Positions 28,887-37,136 of a stretch of DNA of 64,000 nucleotides are shown here, piece after piece. The notes below the pieces were generated by a model. It was not told the DNA's origin and searched no databases. It saw only the letters and a program-made list of their open reading frames with translations. The stretch lies in contig CAJFTO010000004.1 of the NCBI GenBank assembly GCA_904419955.1, forward strand, positions 48,273 to 112,272. The letters run 5' to 3'. The stretch comes from Candidatus Roslinia caecavium (GTDB lineage Bacteria > Bacillota > Clostridia > Monoglobales > Monoglobaceae). The position numbers and the translations under genes were made by a program. Each line of letters begins with the position of its first letter. The stretch's first letter is position 1.

Positions 28887-28992
28887 GTCAAACGGAGACG
28901 TAAATAGGGCGGAAGATTCTGAATAATATATGAATAAAAATTAATGCAAAGCAAAAGGCGGGAGATAAGTATATCTCTCGCCTTATATTATT
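28887..28992 (+). repeat. Relic of a heparinase-gene 3' end, copy B
   Basis: TCAAACGGAGACGTAAATAG and onward aligns with the end of the heparinase-like gene (SNG..AE.SE, stop), followed by the same trailer and hairpin as 26318-26388 with one change. No coding sequence remains upstream of it. The hairpin at 28957-28985, read on the minus strand, ends in TTTTGCTTT, so it may now terminate the symporter gene. The rest of 28740-28886 shows nothing I can support. Confidence 0.75.
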
Positions 28993-29113
28993 GTAACTTG
29001 TATTTAAACTATTTACCGGCCGCAATACGGCTTGCGCGGCACTCTTGGGGCGTTCGTTATATCAGGGCGTTATCCCTCTATTTCAGCGGCGTAACTTTCG
29101 CCGGAGTTCGCCG

Positions 29114-30673
29114 TTATTTGTTTGCGCGCACTTCTTCAAATTCACGCTTGATCGTATCGGACGGCGGAGCGGTCAGCAGAGATACCACGATTATGCAAAG
29201 GCTCGAGAATATGAAAGCCGGGAGCAATTCGTAAATATCAAACGCGCCGCCGAGGGGACGGATAACGAGTTTCCAGAAAAATACCATCAGGCCGCCGCCG
29301 ACCATTCCGGCGATCGCGCCGTATTGATTGATACGTTTCCAGAAGAGCGAGAACAGGACGAGAGGTCCGAAAGTCGCGCCGAAGCCCGCCCATGCGAACG
29401 ATACTATCGTGAAGATAACGCTGTTTTCGTCGAGCGCGATTATTATCGCCACAAGCGTGATCGCCAGCAGGGTTATACGCGAGATGAGCATGACTTGCTT
29501 GTCGCTCGCGTCTTTTTTGAACAGACCCTGGAAAAGGTTTTTGGAAAACGCCGAAGCAGCGATCAGCAGATATGAATCGGACGAGCTGATCGTAGCCGCG
29601 AGTATTCCGGCCATGATGAACCCTGCCAGCAGAGCGGGCAGCAGGTTGGTCGACAGTATGATAAAGATGTTCTCCGCTTCGGAACTGGTAGTAAGCGCGG
29701 TCGGGAACAGAGAACGTCCGACAACGCCGATGAATACGGCTACCGAAAGCGAGATGAGCACCCACACGGTGGCGATCCGGCGCGAGTTTGTGAGCTCGCG
29801 TTCGCTGCGTATAGCCATAAATCTCAACAGTACTTGCGGCATACCGAAATAGCCGAGACCCCATGCGAGCGTCGAGCATATGTTTATAAACCCGTAAGGT
29901 TCGGAGTTTCCAAACAGCGGAACGCCGTTCGACGCTTGTTGTACGCCGCTGCCGTCGGTAACCGGCGAGGCCAATCCGAACATATCGAGGAATCCTGGTA
30001 TGTTCTTCACGTTTTCAACGACCGCCGAGATTCCGCCGGCCGCGATCGTTCCTACGACTACGATACATATGAGCGCGACGAACATAACTATCGCCTGCAT
30101 AAAGTCGGACGCGCTCTCGGCCAGGAAACCGCCTAAGATCGTGTAGATAAGTACGAACAGCGCGCCCAGGATCATCATCGGTATGTATGGCGCCCCGAAC
30201 AGCGTCGAGAACAGCTTTCCGCAGGTCACAAGACAGCTTGCGGCGTAGACCGTGAAGAATATCAGTATAAATACCGCCGAGATCGTCATAATGACCTTCT
30301 TTTTCTCGTGGAAACGGTTAGAAAAGAACTCGGGCAGAGTGATAGCGTTGCCCGCCTTTACGCTGTATCTGCGCAGACGCTTAGAAACGATGAGCCAGTT
30401 GATATACGTGCCGGCGGCAAGACCGATAGCCGTCCAGGACGCGTCCGCGATACCGCACCAGTACGCAACTCCGGGCAGACCCATCAGCAGCCACCCGCTC
30501 ATGTCCGAAGCTTCGGCGCTCATCGCCGCGACCCAAGGACCGAGCGAACGTCCGCCGAGAAAATAGTTCTCCGAGCTCTGACTCGCGCGTTTTGCAAAGG
30601 CCACGCCTATGCAGATTACCGCCGCCATATAGACGCACATGGCGATCAATACTTGAATTTGGTTTGAATCCAT
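29114..30673 (-). CDS. putP: Sodium/proline symporter (SSS family)
   Basis: 519 residues with about 13 predicted membrane helices. The family signature for sodium/solute symporters is clear: ENYFLGGRSLGPWVAAMSAEASDMSGWLLMGLPG near residue 35-70, AGNAITLPEFFSNRF near residue 105, and the GGFLAESASDFMQ region. Overall it reads like PutP, which imports proline with Na+. GGAGGG 9 bases upstream supports ATG 30673. The promoter is TTGATT (revcomp of 30801-30806), 17 bp, TATAAT (revcomp of 30778-30783). It is flanked by relics of the heparinase and LRR genes and so may have been inserted into a duplicated segment. Proline uptake would serve osmoprotection or Stickland-type fermentation; no proline reductase is nearby. 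Confidence 0.92.
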   Translation of the reverse strand: MDSNQIQVLIAMCVYMAAVICIGVAFAKRASQSSENYFLGGRSLGPWVAAMSAEASDMSGWLLMGLPGVAYWCGIADASWTAIGLAAGTYINWLIVSKRLRRYSVKAGNAITLPEFFSNRFHEKKKVIMTISAVFILIFFTVYAASCLVTCGKLFSTLFGAPYIPMMILGALFVLIYTILGGFLAESASDFMQAIVMFVALICIVVVGTIAAGGISAVVENVKNIPGFLDMFGLASPVTDGSGVQQASNGVPLFGNSEPYGFINICSTLAWGLGYFGMPQVLLRFMAIRSERELTNSRRIATVWVLISLSVAVFIGVVGRSLFPTALTTSSEAENIFIILSTNLLPALLAGFIMAGILAATISSSDSYLLIAASAFSKNLFQGLFKKDASDKQVMLISRITLLAITLVAIIIALDENSVIFTIVSFAWAGFGATFGPLVLFSLFWKRINQYGAIAGMVGGGLMVFFWKLVIRPLGGAFDIYELLPAFIFSSLCIIVVSLLTAPPSDTIKREFEEVRANK

Positions 30674-30777
30674 AGCAAATCTCCCTCCGTATTTAAAGTT
30701 TGCAGCCGCTTTTAAAACGCTAAACGTTTTTGTTTTATACGGCTTTGCGTAAAATGTAATGTACTAAACCGTGGGTC

Positions 30778-30806
30778 ATTATATCATAAATGAATACAAA
30801 AATCAA
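30778..30806 (-). promoter_or_regulatory. putP promoter
   Basis: TTGATT, 17 bp, TATAAT on the minus strand. Confidence 0.65.
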
Positions 30807-31020
30807 TATTTACCACAATTGAGTTCCTCGGTTTTCAAGCGGTTTTGAATAATCCGCAATAGGCTGTCCGGTCTGTATCGCGCGCGAGCGACCGGTATAT
30901 GCATCTGAAAGACGGTTATTATGCTCCGACAGGTTTAGCCCGCCGTTTCGGGAACGCGCCGTGTTCGCGTATACGGCAAAACCTACTTAGTCGCCGGCGC
31001 AAAGTATAGTCGGGCAGACG

Positions 31021-31125
31021 GGAAACATAGAGTTCTTCTTAAGCGCAAGCGGCTGAGATTCGTATAAGCTCTTCGCCTGGGACGAGTTGGGGTCAATGCG
31101 GCCGCTCGGTCGGGCGGAAGTATAG
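31021..31125 (+). pseudogene. Relic of the LRR-protein C-terminal module
   Basis: Translated in one frame it reads IEFFLSASG, stop, DSYKLFAWDELGSMRPLG, matching the end of the LRR protein (28570-28660) with an in-frame TGA where the intact gene has TGG. The following AGATTTCTTCCCAAT also matches the intact gene's trailer. No upstream coding part or start is left. The neighbouring sequence 30810-31020 is GC-rich and shows nothing recognisable. Confidence 0.8.
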
Positions 31126-31173
31126 GCCGGGATTTAAAAACGATAGATTTCTTCCCAATATGATCTAACCAAA

Positions 31174-31211
31174 TAAAAAAAGACGGGAGCTTGACGATTT
31201 ACTCCCATCTT
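31174..31211 (-). terminator. Terminator of the SDR gene
   Basis: On the minus strand AAGATGGGAG and CTCCCGTCTT pair (one G-T) with a 12-base loop, followed by a T7 run. Confidence 0.8.
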
Positions 31212-31244
31212 GTTCATTCCAAATAAATCCGCCCGCGCAACATA

Positions 31245-32075
31245 TCATTCTTCGGGTCTTAGCGGTCCGTAGAAGTACGAGGCGGTCGCGCCGCCGTCGA
31301 TCAAAAAGTCCGCGCCGGTGATGAACGCGCCTTTATCGCTTAGGAGCAGTTCGGCGACGTTAGCGACTTCGTCGGCCGTTCCCGGACGTCCGGCCGGGCA
31401 TTTGGCGAACATGTTCTTATAAAAATCGCCTCTCGGCCCGTTGAACTCGTCGATAGCGAGCGGGGTCACGATTATACCGGGGGAAATGGAGTTAATACGC
31501 GCGCCCTTTTCACCCCACTTGACCGATTCGGCCATTACGCGTTTTTCGTTGCAGCGTTTCGCTATTTGGTAGGCGTGTAGAGTATCTTTGATATTTTCCG
31601 GTTTTAATATATCCAGCTCAAGCAGCTCCTCGGTCGGCGTGGTCGCTAACTCTTCGTCCGCCTCCGGGCTCAGCGCGGGCATCCTGTGCCCCGATTGGCT
31701 CGAGATCGTCACGCCTGCGCCGCCGCTCTTTATTACCTTTCCGACCTCTTCGAGCAAGACCGCCGTCCCGTATAAGTCTACTTTTAAAATAGCCTCGACG
31801 GGCGCCTGGCTCGGAGAAACGCCCGCGGCGTTTACAAGCATCGTAATATCGCCGTACGTCTCCGCCTTTGCTATAAGAGACTTGATCGATTCCCTTGAGG
31901 AAAGATCCATTTCGACCGCAACCGCGTTAAAGCCCGCGTCGTTCATTATCTTGGAGACCGCTTCGGCGTTTTCCGGTTTCTTGTCGCCTATTACGATCTT
32001 CTTCCCATATCCCATTCTTCTGGCGATGGCCATCCCAATTTGCCCCGCGCCTGTAAGTATCATTACGTCTTTCAT
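31245..32075 (-). CDS. SDR-family oxidoreductase
   Basis: 276 residues from ATG 32075 (GAGAGG 10 bases upstream); an in-frame extension to 32093 is not needed. This is a classical short-chain dehydrogenase: NAD(P)-binding TGAGQIGMAIA near residue 7, NAAG in LVNAAGVSPSQ, catalytic Ser in TISSQSGH, and the YxxxK pair in HAYQIAKR. The C-terminus has FITGADFLIDGGATASYF. Substrate cannot be deduced. A 50-residue insertion (PALSPEADEELATTPTEELL) before the catalytic Tyr is distinctive and may shape the substrate pocket. It lies 100 bp downstream of a LysR gene on the same strand, which may control it. Confidence 0.88.
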   Translation of the reverse strand: MKDVMILTGAGQIGMAIARRMGYGKKIVIGDKKPENAEAVSKIMNDAGFNAVAVEMDLSSRESIKSLIAKAETYGDITMLVNAAGVSPSQAPVEAILKVDLYGTAVLLEEVGKVIKSGGAGVTISSQSGHRMPALSPEADEELATTPTEELLELDILKPENIKDTLHAYQIAKRCNEKRVMAESVKWGEKGARINSISPGIIVTPLAIDEFNGPRGDFYKNMFAKCPAGRPGTADEVANVAELLLSDKGAFITGADFLIDGGATASYFYGPLRPEE

Positions 32076-32174
32076 GATTAGCGCTCCTCTCAAATATATT
32101 ATTTATTACCTATATTCTATACTATAACGCAGGACTTATCAATTCGGCTTCCAAATAAGATCCATAAGTAAAAC

Positions 32175-33059
32175 TTATGCGAACGTCTTGCTGAGTATAT
32201 CCACAAACTTCTTTATATACGGATTGGGATTTTCTTTTTTCCAGTATGCATAGAAGCCGCGCGTCAGGGGGTTTCCGTTCTGATAGATGGGAACGCGGAC
32301 GATATGCTTCGGAGCGGGGGAGGAAGATGGAGGTGTCTCGACCGGCATAAAGCCCTGGTTTCCGGCGACTAAAAGGCGGCCTTCGTCCAAGGTCTCGGCG
32401 AAGATGAAAGAGCCGCCGAAGCCGAGAGCGTCGCGGTAAAAGCTTATTTCGCTCTCTTTCTCTTCATCGGATGAGATCAGGATACAGGGGATATGTTTTA
32501 GGTCGTCGAGGGTCGCAAAGTCGCGCGCCGCGAGCGAGTTATGTTCCGAGAGTTCGGCGCGGCAGACGCAGGAGACGAGCTTAAAGTTAAAATATCTGTC
32601 CGAAAAAGCGCGGCGTTGGTCGCTCAGTATAAGATCGGCTTTGTCGGTTTTAAGCAGAGCGTACAGCTCCTCGTGATTGCCGTTTACTATATGTATGGGT
32701 ATATCGGAATATCGCGCCGAAAATTCCGTTACCGCTTCGCGCAGTTCGGCGCCCCCGTACGTGCGCAGGTAGCCGATATTGAGCCGCATGGCGTCGCCCC
32801 GGTCGACGCGTATCGTTTCGAGTTTAAGCTTTTCGGCGTCGCTTAGAAGTATTCGCGCGTTTCTGTAAAAGTATTCGCCCGCCTGCGTTAGAGTAAAGCA
32901 CCGATTTTTTCTTATCAGTAAAGTTACTCCAAGTTCGCTCTCCAAGGCCCTTATCTGCTGCGAGACCGCCGACTGAGAAATAAATAGTTTTTCGGCCGCT
33001 TCGGTAAAGCTGCCGGATTCGACCACGGCTATAAAATATTTTATTTGCCTGAGAAGCAT
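32175..33059 (-). CDS. LysR-family transcriptional regulator
   Basis: 294 residues; AAGGAG precedes ATG 33059. The winged HTH lies at the N-terminus: LRQIKYFIAVVESGSFTEAAEKLFISQSAVSQQIRALE in the usual register. A linker helix and a periplasmic-binding-like effector domain (residues about 90-290) follow, with IPIHIVNGNHEELYALL and ADLILSDQR typical of the fold. LysR regulators bind small metabolites and act as tetramers. Here it is upstream of an SDR gene in the same orientation, so it may be co-transcribed and control it. The effector is unknown. Confidence 0.9.
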   Translation of the reverse strand: MLLRQIKYFIAVVESGSFTEAAEKLFISQSAVSQQIRALESELGVTLLIRKNRCFTLTQAGEYFYRNARILLSDAEKLKLETIRVDRGDAMRLNIGYLRTYGGAELREAVTEFSARYSDIPIHIVNGNHEELYALLKTDKADLILSDQRRAFSDRYFNFKLVSCVCRAELSEHNSLAARDFATLDDLKHIPCILISSDEEKESEISFYRDALGFGGSFIFAETLDEGRLLVAGNQGFMPVETPPSSSPAPKHIVRVPIYQNGNPLTRGFYAYWKKENPNPYIKKFVDILSKTFA

Positions 33060-33151
33060 CGTAAATTCTCCTTATCTGCATAATAACAGTATTATATCAT
33101 AATAGGGCCGAATATTAAACAATTTGAATAGATTTTTCACCCGCGTGGAAT

Positions 33152-33182
33152 AAAAAAGTCCGCGGAGATTATCCCCGCGGAC
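33152..33182 (-). terminator. Terminator of the sufCB unit
   Basis: On the minus strand GTCCGCGG and CCGCGGAC pair perfectly, followed by a T6 run. Confidence 0.85.
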
Positions 33183-33194
33183 GCGTTAGAATTT

Positions 33195-34112
33195 TTATCT
33201 CAAAAATCCTTCTATTATCTTCTGTTCGGCCTCCTCTTCGGTAAGGCCGAGAGTTCTAAGCTTAACGATCTGTTCTCCGGCAATCTTGCCGATGGCAGCC
33301 TCGTGTATCAGCGACGCGTCGATGTCCCCGGCAAAAAGTTCCGGAGTCGCGTTGACTCTGCCGTTTCCGGCGAGTATTGCGTCGCACTCGGAGTGACCGG
33401 TGCATCTGCAGTTGCCGTTTATCTTCGAGTGGTATTCCTGATAAGAATCGTCCTTCGCGACCGAACGCGATACCAGCTCGACGCCCGAATCCTCGCCGTT
33501 CATCTCTACCTCGAAGTCGGTCTTTGCAGTCTCGGTACCGTCGGTCATTATCCGCTCGCGTATGATCAGCTTAGACCGCGCGTCTAAAACCGCGCTCGTC
33601 TTTCTGTTCGTGCTGTCCACGCCGCTTATCTGGATCGAGTCGATCTCCATGACCGAGTCTTCGCCGAGTTCGATCTCCGTCACCGGGTCGATACGCTTAG
33701 CGCCGGTTCCGTTTCCGGTCGCTATATGTTTTTCCTTGTATAAAACATGCGATCCTTTGCCTAAGATGAACTTGTGTATCCCGTTATGACGCGCTTCCTC
33801 TTCGCCGTCGCTGTGCACTCCGCAGCCGGCTATGATAGTGACGTCCGCGCCGTCGCCGACGTAGAAGTCGTTATAGACGAGATCGTTCACGTCGCTGTGC
33901 GTTACGCAGGCCGGGATATATACGGTCTCTTTCTGCGCCTCGGGGCTTATATGTATGACAAGTCCCGGTCCGTCCGTCTTTGATTCGATCTTTATGTGCT
34001 CCGACGACTGTCTGCCGACGCACTGTCCGTCCTCGCGTATGTTAAACGCGCCTTTAAACGTACCGTTCCAGTCCGATACTATATTTAACAATTTCTCTGT
34101 AATATTGTTCAT
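33195..34112 (-). CDS. SufB/SufD-family Fe-S scaffold protein (short, SmsB-like)
   Basis: 305 residues from ATG 34112. Sequence upstream of it is open but lacks a ribosome site. The protein shows the SufBD beta-helix core: VYIPACVTHSDVNDLVYNDFYVGDGADVTIIAGCGVHS, then HIATGNGTGAKRIDP, then the C-terminal segment LFAGDIDASLIHEAAIGKIAGEQI that carries the conserved Glu/His of the family. It works with the SufC ATPase to assemble Fe-S clusters. At 305 residues it is much shorter than E. coli SufB, matching the minimal two-gene SmsCB arrangement described in archaea and clostridia. No SufS, SufU or SufD is adjacent. It presumably supplies the hydrogenases and ferredoxin domains encoded nearby. Confidence 0.85.
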   Translation of the reverse strand: MNNITEKLLNIVSDWNGTFKGAFNIREDGQCVGRQSSEHIKIESKTDGPGLVIHISPEAQKETVYIPACVTHSDVNDLVYNDFYVGDGADVTIIAGCGVHSDGEEEARHNGIHKFILGKGSHVLYKEKHIATGNGTGAKRIDPVTEIELGEDSVMEIDSIQISGVDSTNRKTSAVLDARSKLIIRERIMTDGTETAKTDFEVEMNGEDSGVELVSRSVAKDDSYQEYHSKINGNCRCTGHSECDAILAGNGRVNATPELFAGDIDASLIHEAAIGKIAGEQIVKLRTLGLTEEEAEQKIIEGFLR

Positions 34113-34244
34113 AATACTGCGCCTTTCTGCCCGCCTGAATTGCTGAGCGACGTTCCCCTTTTCGCGGGCGTTCGGGGGATCGCAAGCGTACATTCGCTCG
34201 ATTTCGCTATACGCTTCTTCAGTTTGAATTTTTTGTATTAAGCG

Positions 34245-34994
34245 CTACGCTTCACTGCGTATGTCCTTCCTGCGCGGACATCTTGCGCTCTTTTCGTTTA
34301 CCATCAGTTCGGGGAGAACCGAGTCGGTAGAACCCGACGTCCTTACCTTGCCGTCGGCTACGACCACGATGTTGTCGGCTATCTCCAAGATCCTCTCCTG
34401 GTGCGAGATGACCAAAAGCGCGGCGCCGTGTTCATCCTTGAGCTTTTTGAATACGTCTATCAAATTGTTGAAGCTCCAAAGATCTATACCCGCTTCCGGC
34501 TCGTCGAATATTATCACCTTCGCGTCCTTGCGCGCTAAGACCGTGGCTATCTCTATTCTCTTGCTTTCGCCGCCAGACAGGCTTGAATCGACGGTTCTGT
34601 CGATATACTCGTCCGCGCACAGCCCGACGCCGCCGAGCAGGTCGCAGATAGTTCCCCAATCGCATTTCTCTCCGGCCGCAAGCTCGATAAGATCCCTTAC
34701 CGTAAGCCCCTTGAACTTGACCGGCTGCTGGAACGCGAAACATATGCCGCTTTTCGCCCTCTTGGTCATATCCCAGTCCGTGATGTCGGCGTCGTCTAAT
34801 TGTATGCTCCCGCTGTCCGGCGTATCAAGTCCGGCTATCAATTTGGCGAGCGAGGTCTTGCCGCCGCCGTTGGGCCCCGTTATCACCGTGAGTTCCCCGT
34901 CCGGGACCTCGAGGCTGACTCCCTTTAATATTTCATTGGTATCGGTTTCGTTCTCTCCCGGAACGCTCCATTTAATATCGTTTAATCTAAGCAT
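34245..34994 (-). CDS. sufC: Fe-S assembly ATPase SufC (SmsC-like)
   Basis: 249 residues from ATG 34994 with GGAGAG 6 bases upstream. ABC ATPase landmarks are complete: Walker A GPNGGGKTS, Q-loop in CFAFQQPVKFKG, signature SLSGGESKRIEIA, Walker B VIIFDEPEAGIDL and H-loop VISHQER. The SufC-type Q-loop and the adjacent SufB partner identify it over a generic transporter ATPase; no permease is present. It forms the energising subunit of Fe-S scaffold assembly. The SufB gene follows after 132 bp. Two candidate promoters lie upstream (35090-35118 and 35266-35294). Confidence 0.9.
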   Translation of the reverse strand: MLRLNDIKWSVPGENETDTNEILKGVSLEVPDGELTVITGPNGGGKTSLAKLIAGLDTPDSGSIQLDDADITDWDMTKRAKSGICFAFQQPVKFKGLTVRDLIELAAGEKCDWGTICDLLGGVGLCADEYIDRTVDSSLSGGESKRIEIATVLARKDAKVIIFDEPEAGIDLWSFNNLIDVFKKLKDEHGAALLVISHQERILEIADNIVVVADGKVRTSGSTDSVLPELMVNEKSARCPRRKDIRSEA

Positions 34995-35407
34995 CTCACA
35001 CTCTCCTGTCTTCGCCGGTATCGGCAAATTCCATAGGTTTATCGTTTAACGTTTGTCGCCCGCGTCTTCTAAATGCGGACGCAATATATATTTTACTTTT
35101 TTATCGGTATTTTTTCAACCCTTATTTTATAAAATTGTAATTTTTTTATATATATTTTTAACGCTTTCGCATAAATACCCAAATACGCCGCCCCAAGCCC
35201 TTTTCGTTAAATTTAAAACGCTCGTTCCGCGCCCGGGTATTGCCTCTTTTGCTCTTTGCAAATTAATTATACCAATTTTGTAGGAATTAGTCAACCGTTA
35301 TTAAGATAAAAATAAAACAGTAATAATTATTATTTTTGTATATTTTGATAAGTAGGCGGGCGGAGGGGGAGGGGCGATATAAAGTTTGAGGCGGAAGGAG
35401 AAAAATT
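34995..35407 (-). promoter_or_regulatory. Promoter region of sufCB (two candidate promoters)
   Basis: On the minus strand TTGAAA (revcomp of 35113-35118), 17 bp, TAAAAT (revcomp of 35090-35095), and farther up TTGACT (revcomp of 35289-35294), 17 bp, TATAAT (revcomp of 35266-35271). The long AT-rich leader shows no riboswitch that I recognise. Confidence 0.6.
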
Positions 35408-36100
35408 TCACGATTTTCTAAAAGCCGTAAAGCCGTCGGCTTCGTCCACCACGGCCAGAAATACGTCCGAGATTTGACCTATATTTTGGCGTTTGAGTTC
35501 TTTTTTCAGCCAGTTGATATCCTTACCGGACTTTTTGAGATTTTGGTCTATTATCCTGCCGTCCATTATCAGATTGATAGAAACGCCGGCGCGATTCGGA
35601 ACGATCCCGCTGTCTGAGGGCTGCATATTCCTAAATTCCGGTTTTGGGAGAATCGAAAGCTTGCCGTTCGGTTCAAGTATAACTGTGTCTATCTCCGAGA
35701 GATCGAAATAGCCTTGAGATCTGCATTGGGTCAAAAATTCGCTGAGATCGAGTCTTGTCTTTTTGAAGCCGGCCTGGTTGAGCTTCCCGTTGTGGATCAG
35801 ATATACGGCGTCGCCTTCGGTAAATTTTCTGAAACGTATACTATGGTTTGAGAGTTTATTTATTGCTAAAACCACGGCCGCGTATACTACCATGGCCGTC
35901 AGAGGTTTTAAGCTTCCGCCCTCTATCTCCGTAGCCATTTCGGCGGCTATCGAGCCGATGGTTATACCGTTGATATAGTCGAACATAGATAGCTGCGACA
36001 TCTGTTTGCAGCCGAGCGCTTTGGTGAGCAGAAAGAGTACGACTATAGAAGAGATTGCGGCGACCGCCGTTTTTAATATATCCGTTAAATATGAAGGCAT
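35408..36100 (-). CDS. DUF421 (YetF-type) membrane protein
   Basis: 230 residues; AAGGA 9 bases before ATG 36100. Three N-terminal membrane segments (VAAISSIVVLFLLTKALG, the DYINGITIGSIAAE region and LTAMVVYAAVVLAINKL) precede a soluble C-terminal part with GDAVYLIHNGKLNQAGFKKTRLDLSEFLTQCRSQGYFDL. This is the DUF421 pattern found in YetF and YrbG families of spore formers, which are linked to spore membranes and germination. The function is unproven. It is a single gene between sufC and the split permease. Confidence 0.8.
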   Translation of the reverse strand: MPSYLTDILKTAVAAISSIVVLFLLTKALGCKQMSQLSMFDYINGITIGSIAAEMATEIEGGSLKPLTAMVVYAAVVLAINKLSNHSIRFRKFTEGDAVYLIHNGKLNQAGFKKTRLDLSEFLTQCRSQGYFDLSEIDTVILEPNGKLSILPKPEFRNMQPSDSGIVPNRAGVSINLIMDGRIIDQNLKKSGKDINWLKKELKRQNIGQISDVFLAVVDEADGFTAFRKS

Positions 36101-36169
36101 ATCGATCAGTCCTTATTTTTAGATTTTAATTGATTTTTTAGCTATTGTTTGTCTTTCGGCTTATCTGAC

Positions 36170-36562
36170 TTATCTGACGCCGCCCGGTTTTTCGGTTCGT
36201 TTTTCCTTAAACAGTTTTATGCCTTTCGTTATTTCCAAAACGCCTATTATCAGCAAGAATCCGCCGAAGAGTTTTCTCAGCATATCGCTCATAACGATCG
36301 ACGCAAGATACGAACCGGCGACCGCGCCGACGATCCCCGAAAGGCCTATTACGACGCAGGTCTTAATATCCACGTTTTTGTTTTTTATGTGTATTATCAG
36401 GGCGAAGATAGCCGTGGGGATAAAACAGGCCACGTTAAGTCCCTGCGCGGTATGCTGTTCTATACCGAAAAACATGGTCAGCGCCGGGATCAGGATCGCT
36501 CCGCCGCCTATTCCCATGCCGCCTATTACCCCGCTCAAAAAGCCTATAACGCCGTTTAACAT
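36170..36562 (-). CDS. TauE/SafE-type permease half, second protein
   Basis: 130 residues with four probable membrane helices. The family motif GxxxGxGGGxxxxP appears as GVIGGMGIGGGAILIPAL, as in each half of the TauE/SafE (YfcA) sulfite/organosulfonate exporter family. The protein is half the size of a normal member and lies 21 bp downstream of the other half, so the two products probably associate. A GGGGG ribosome site precedes ATG 36562. Substrate is unknown. Confidence 0.85.
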   Translation of the reverse strand: MLNGVIGFLSGVIGGMGIGGGAILIPALTMFFGIEQHTAQGLNVACFIPTAIFALIIHIKNKNVDIKTCVVIGLSGIVGAVAGSYLASIVMSDMLRKLFGGFLLIIGVLEITKGIKLFKEKRTEKPGGVR

Positions 36563-36583
36563 TATGGATAGCCCCCAATCGCG

Positions 36584-36946
36584 TTAAAATATCATTTTTA
36601 CCGCCGCAAATATAATAAGCGCGCCGAAACCGAGCTTCAGCCAATGGACAGGCGCTTTGTCGAGTAATTTGGCGCCGATCATACCGCCTATAACTCCGCC
36701 GATAGAGAGAAAGAGCCAGAGTCTGAGGTCGAAGAAACCGTTATAGATATATACCCCGGTAGTTACTAACGACATTATCAAAATTATACCCACGGCCGTG
36801 GCGTGAGATTTTTTAGGTTCAAACTTGAGGAACTTTTCGAGCGCCGGAACGACGATACAGCCGCCGCCGGACGCGAACAGGCCGTTTAGAAAGCCGGTTA
36901 CGATCCCTATCGCTATTTGTTTTATTATATTTTTAGACTTTTTCAT
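36584..36946 (-). CDS. TauE/SafE-type permease half, first protein
   Basis: 120 residues from ATG 36946 (GGGAA upstream); a TTG at 37006 would add 20 polar residues and is less likely. The half-motif GFLNGLFASGGGCIVVPAL and the HATAVGIILIMSLVTTGVY helix belong to the TauE/SafE family. With its downstream partner (36170-36562) it would make a complete eight-helix transporter from two chains. Both are on the minus strand, downstream of the hydrogenase operon terminator at 37075-37100. Confidence 0.85.
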   Translation of the reverse strand: MKKSKNIIKQIAIGIVTGFLNGLFASGGGCIVVPALEKFLKFEPKKSHATAVGIILIMSLVTTGVYIYNGFFDLRLWLFLSIGGVIGGMIGAKLLDKAPVHWLKLGFGALIIFAAVKMIF

Positions 36947-37074
36947 ATTAATATTCCCGCTTTGCCGTTTTGATTTATTGTTTGCAGTTTTGGGATATTT
37001 ATTCAAAATAGTTTGTTATGGCCCGAAGGAAGAGGAAGGGGATGAAAAAAAGCCGATAATATGGCTCTGCAAAG

Positions 37075-37100
37075 AAAAAACGGCGGGATCCCTCCCGCCG
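37075..37100 (-). terminator. Hydrogenase operon terminator
   Basis: CGGCGGGA and TCCCGCCG pair perfectly with a 4-base loop; on the minus strand a T6 run follows. Confidence 0.85.
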
Positions 37101-37136
37101 CATAAATTTAATTCGATCGATAACAGAACTAAGAGA

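Noticed and set aside
28944..29575. Plus-strand open frames opposite the symporter gene
   Set aside because: Antisense shadows; the minus-strand SSS symporter is unambiguous.
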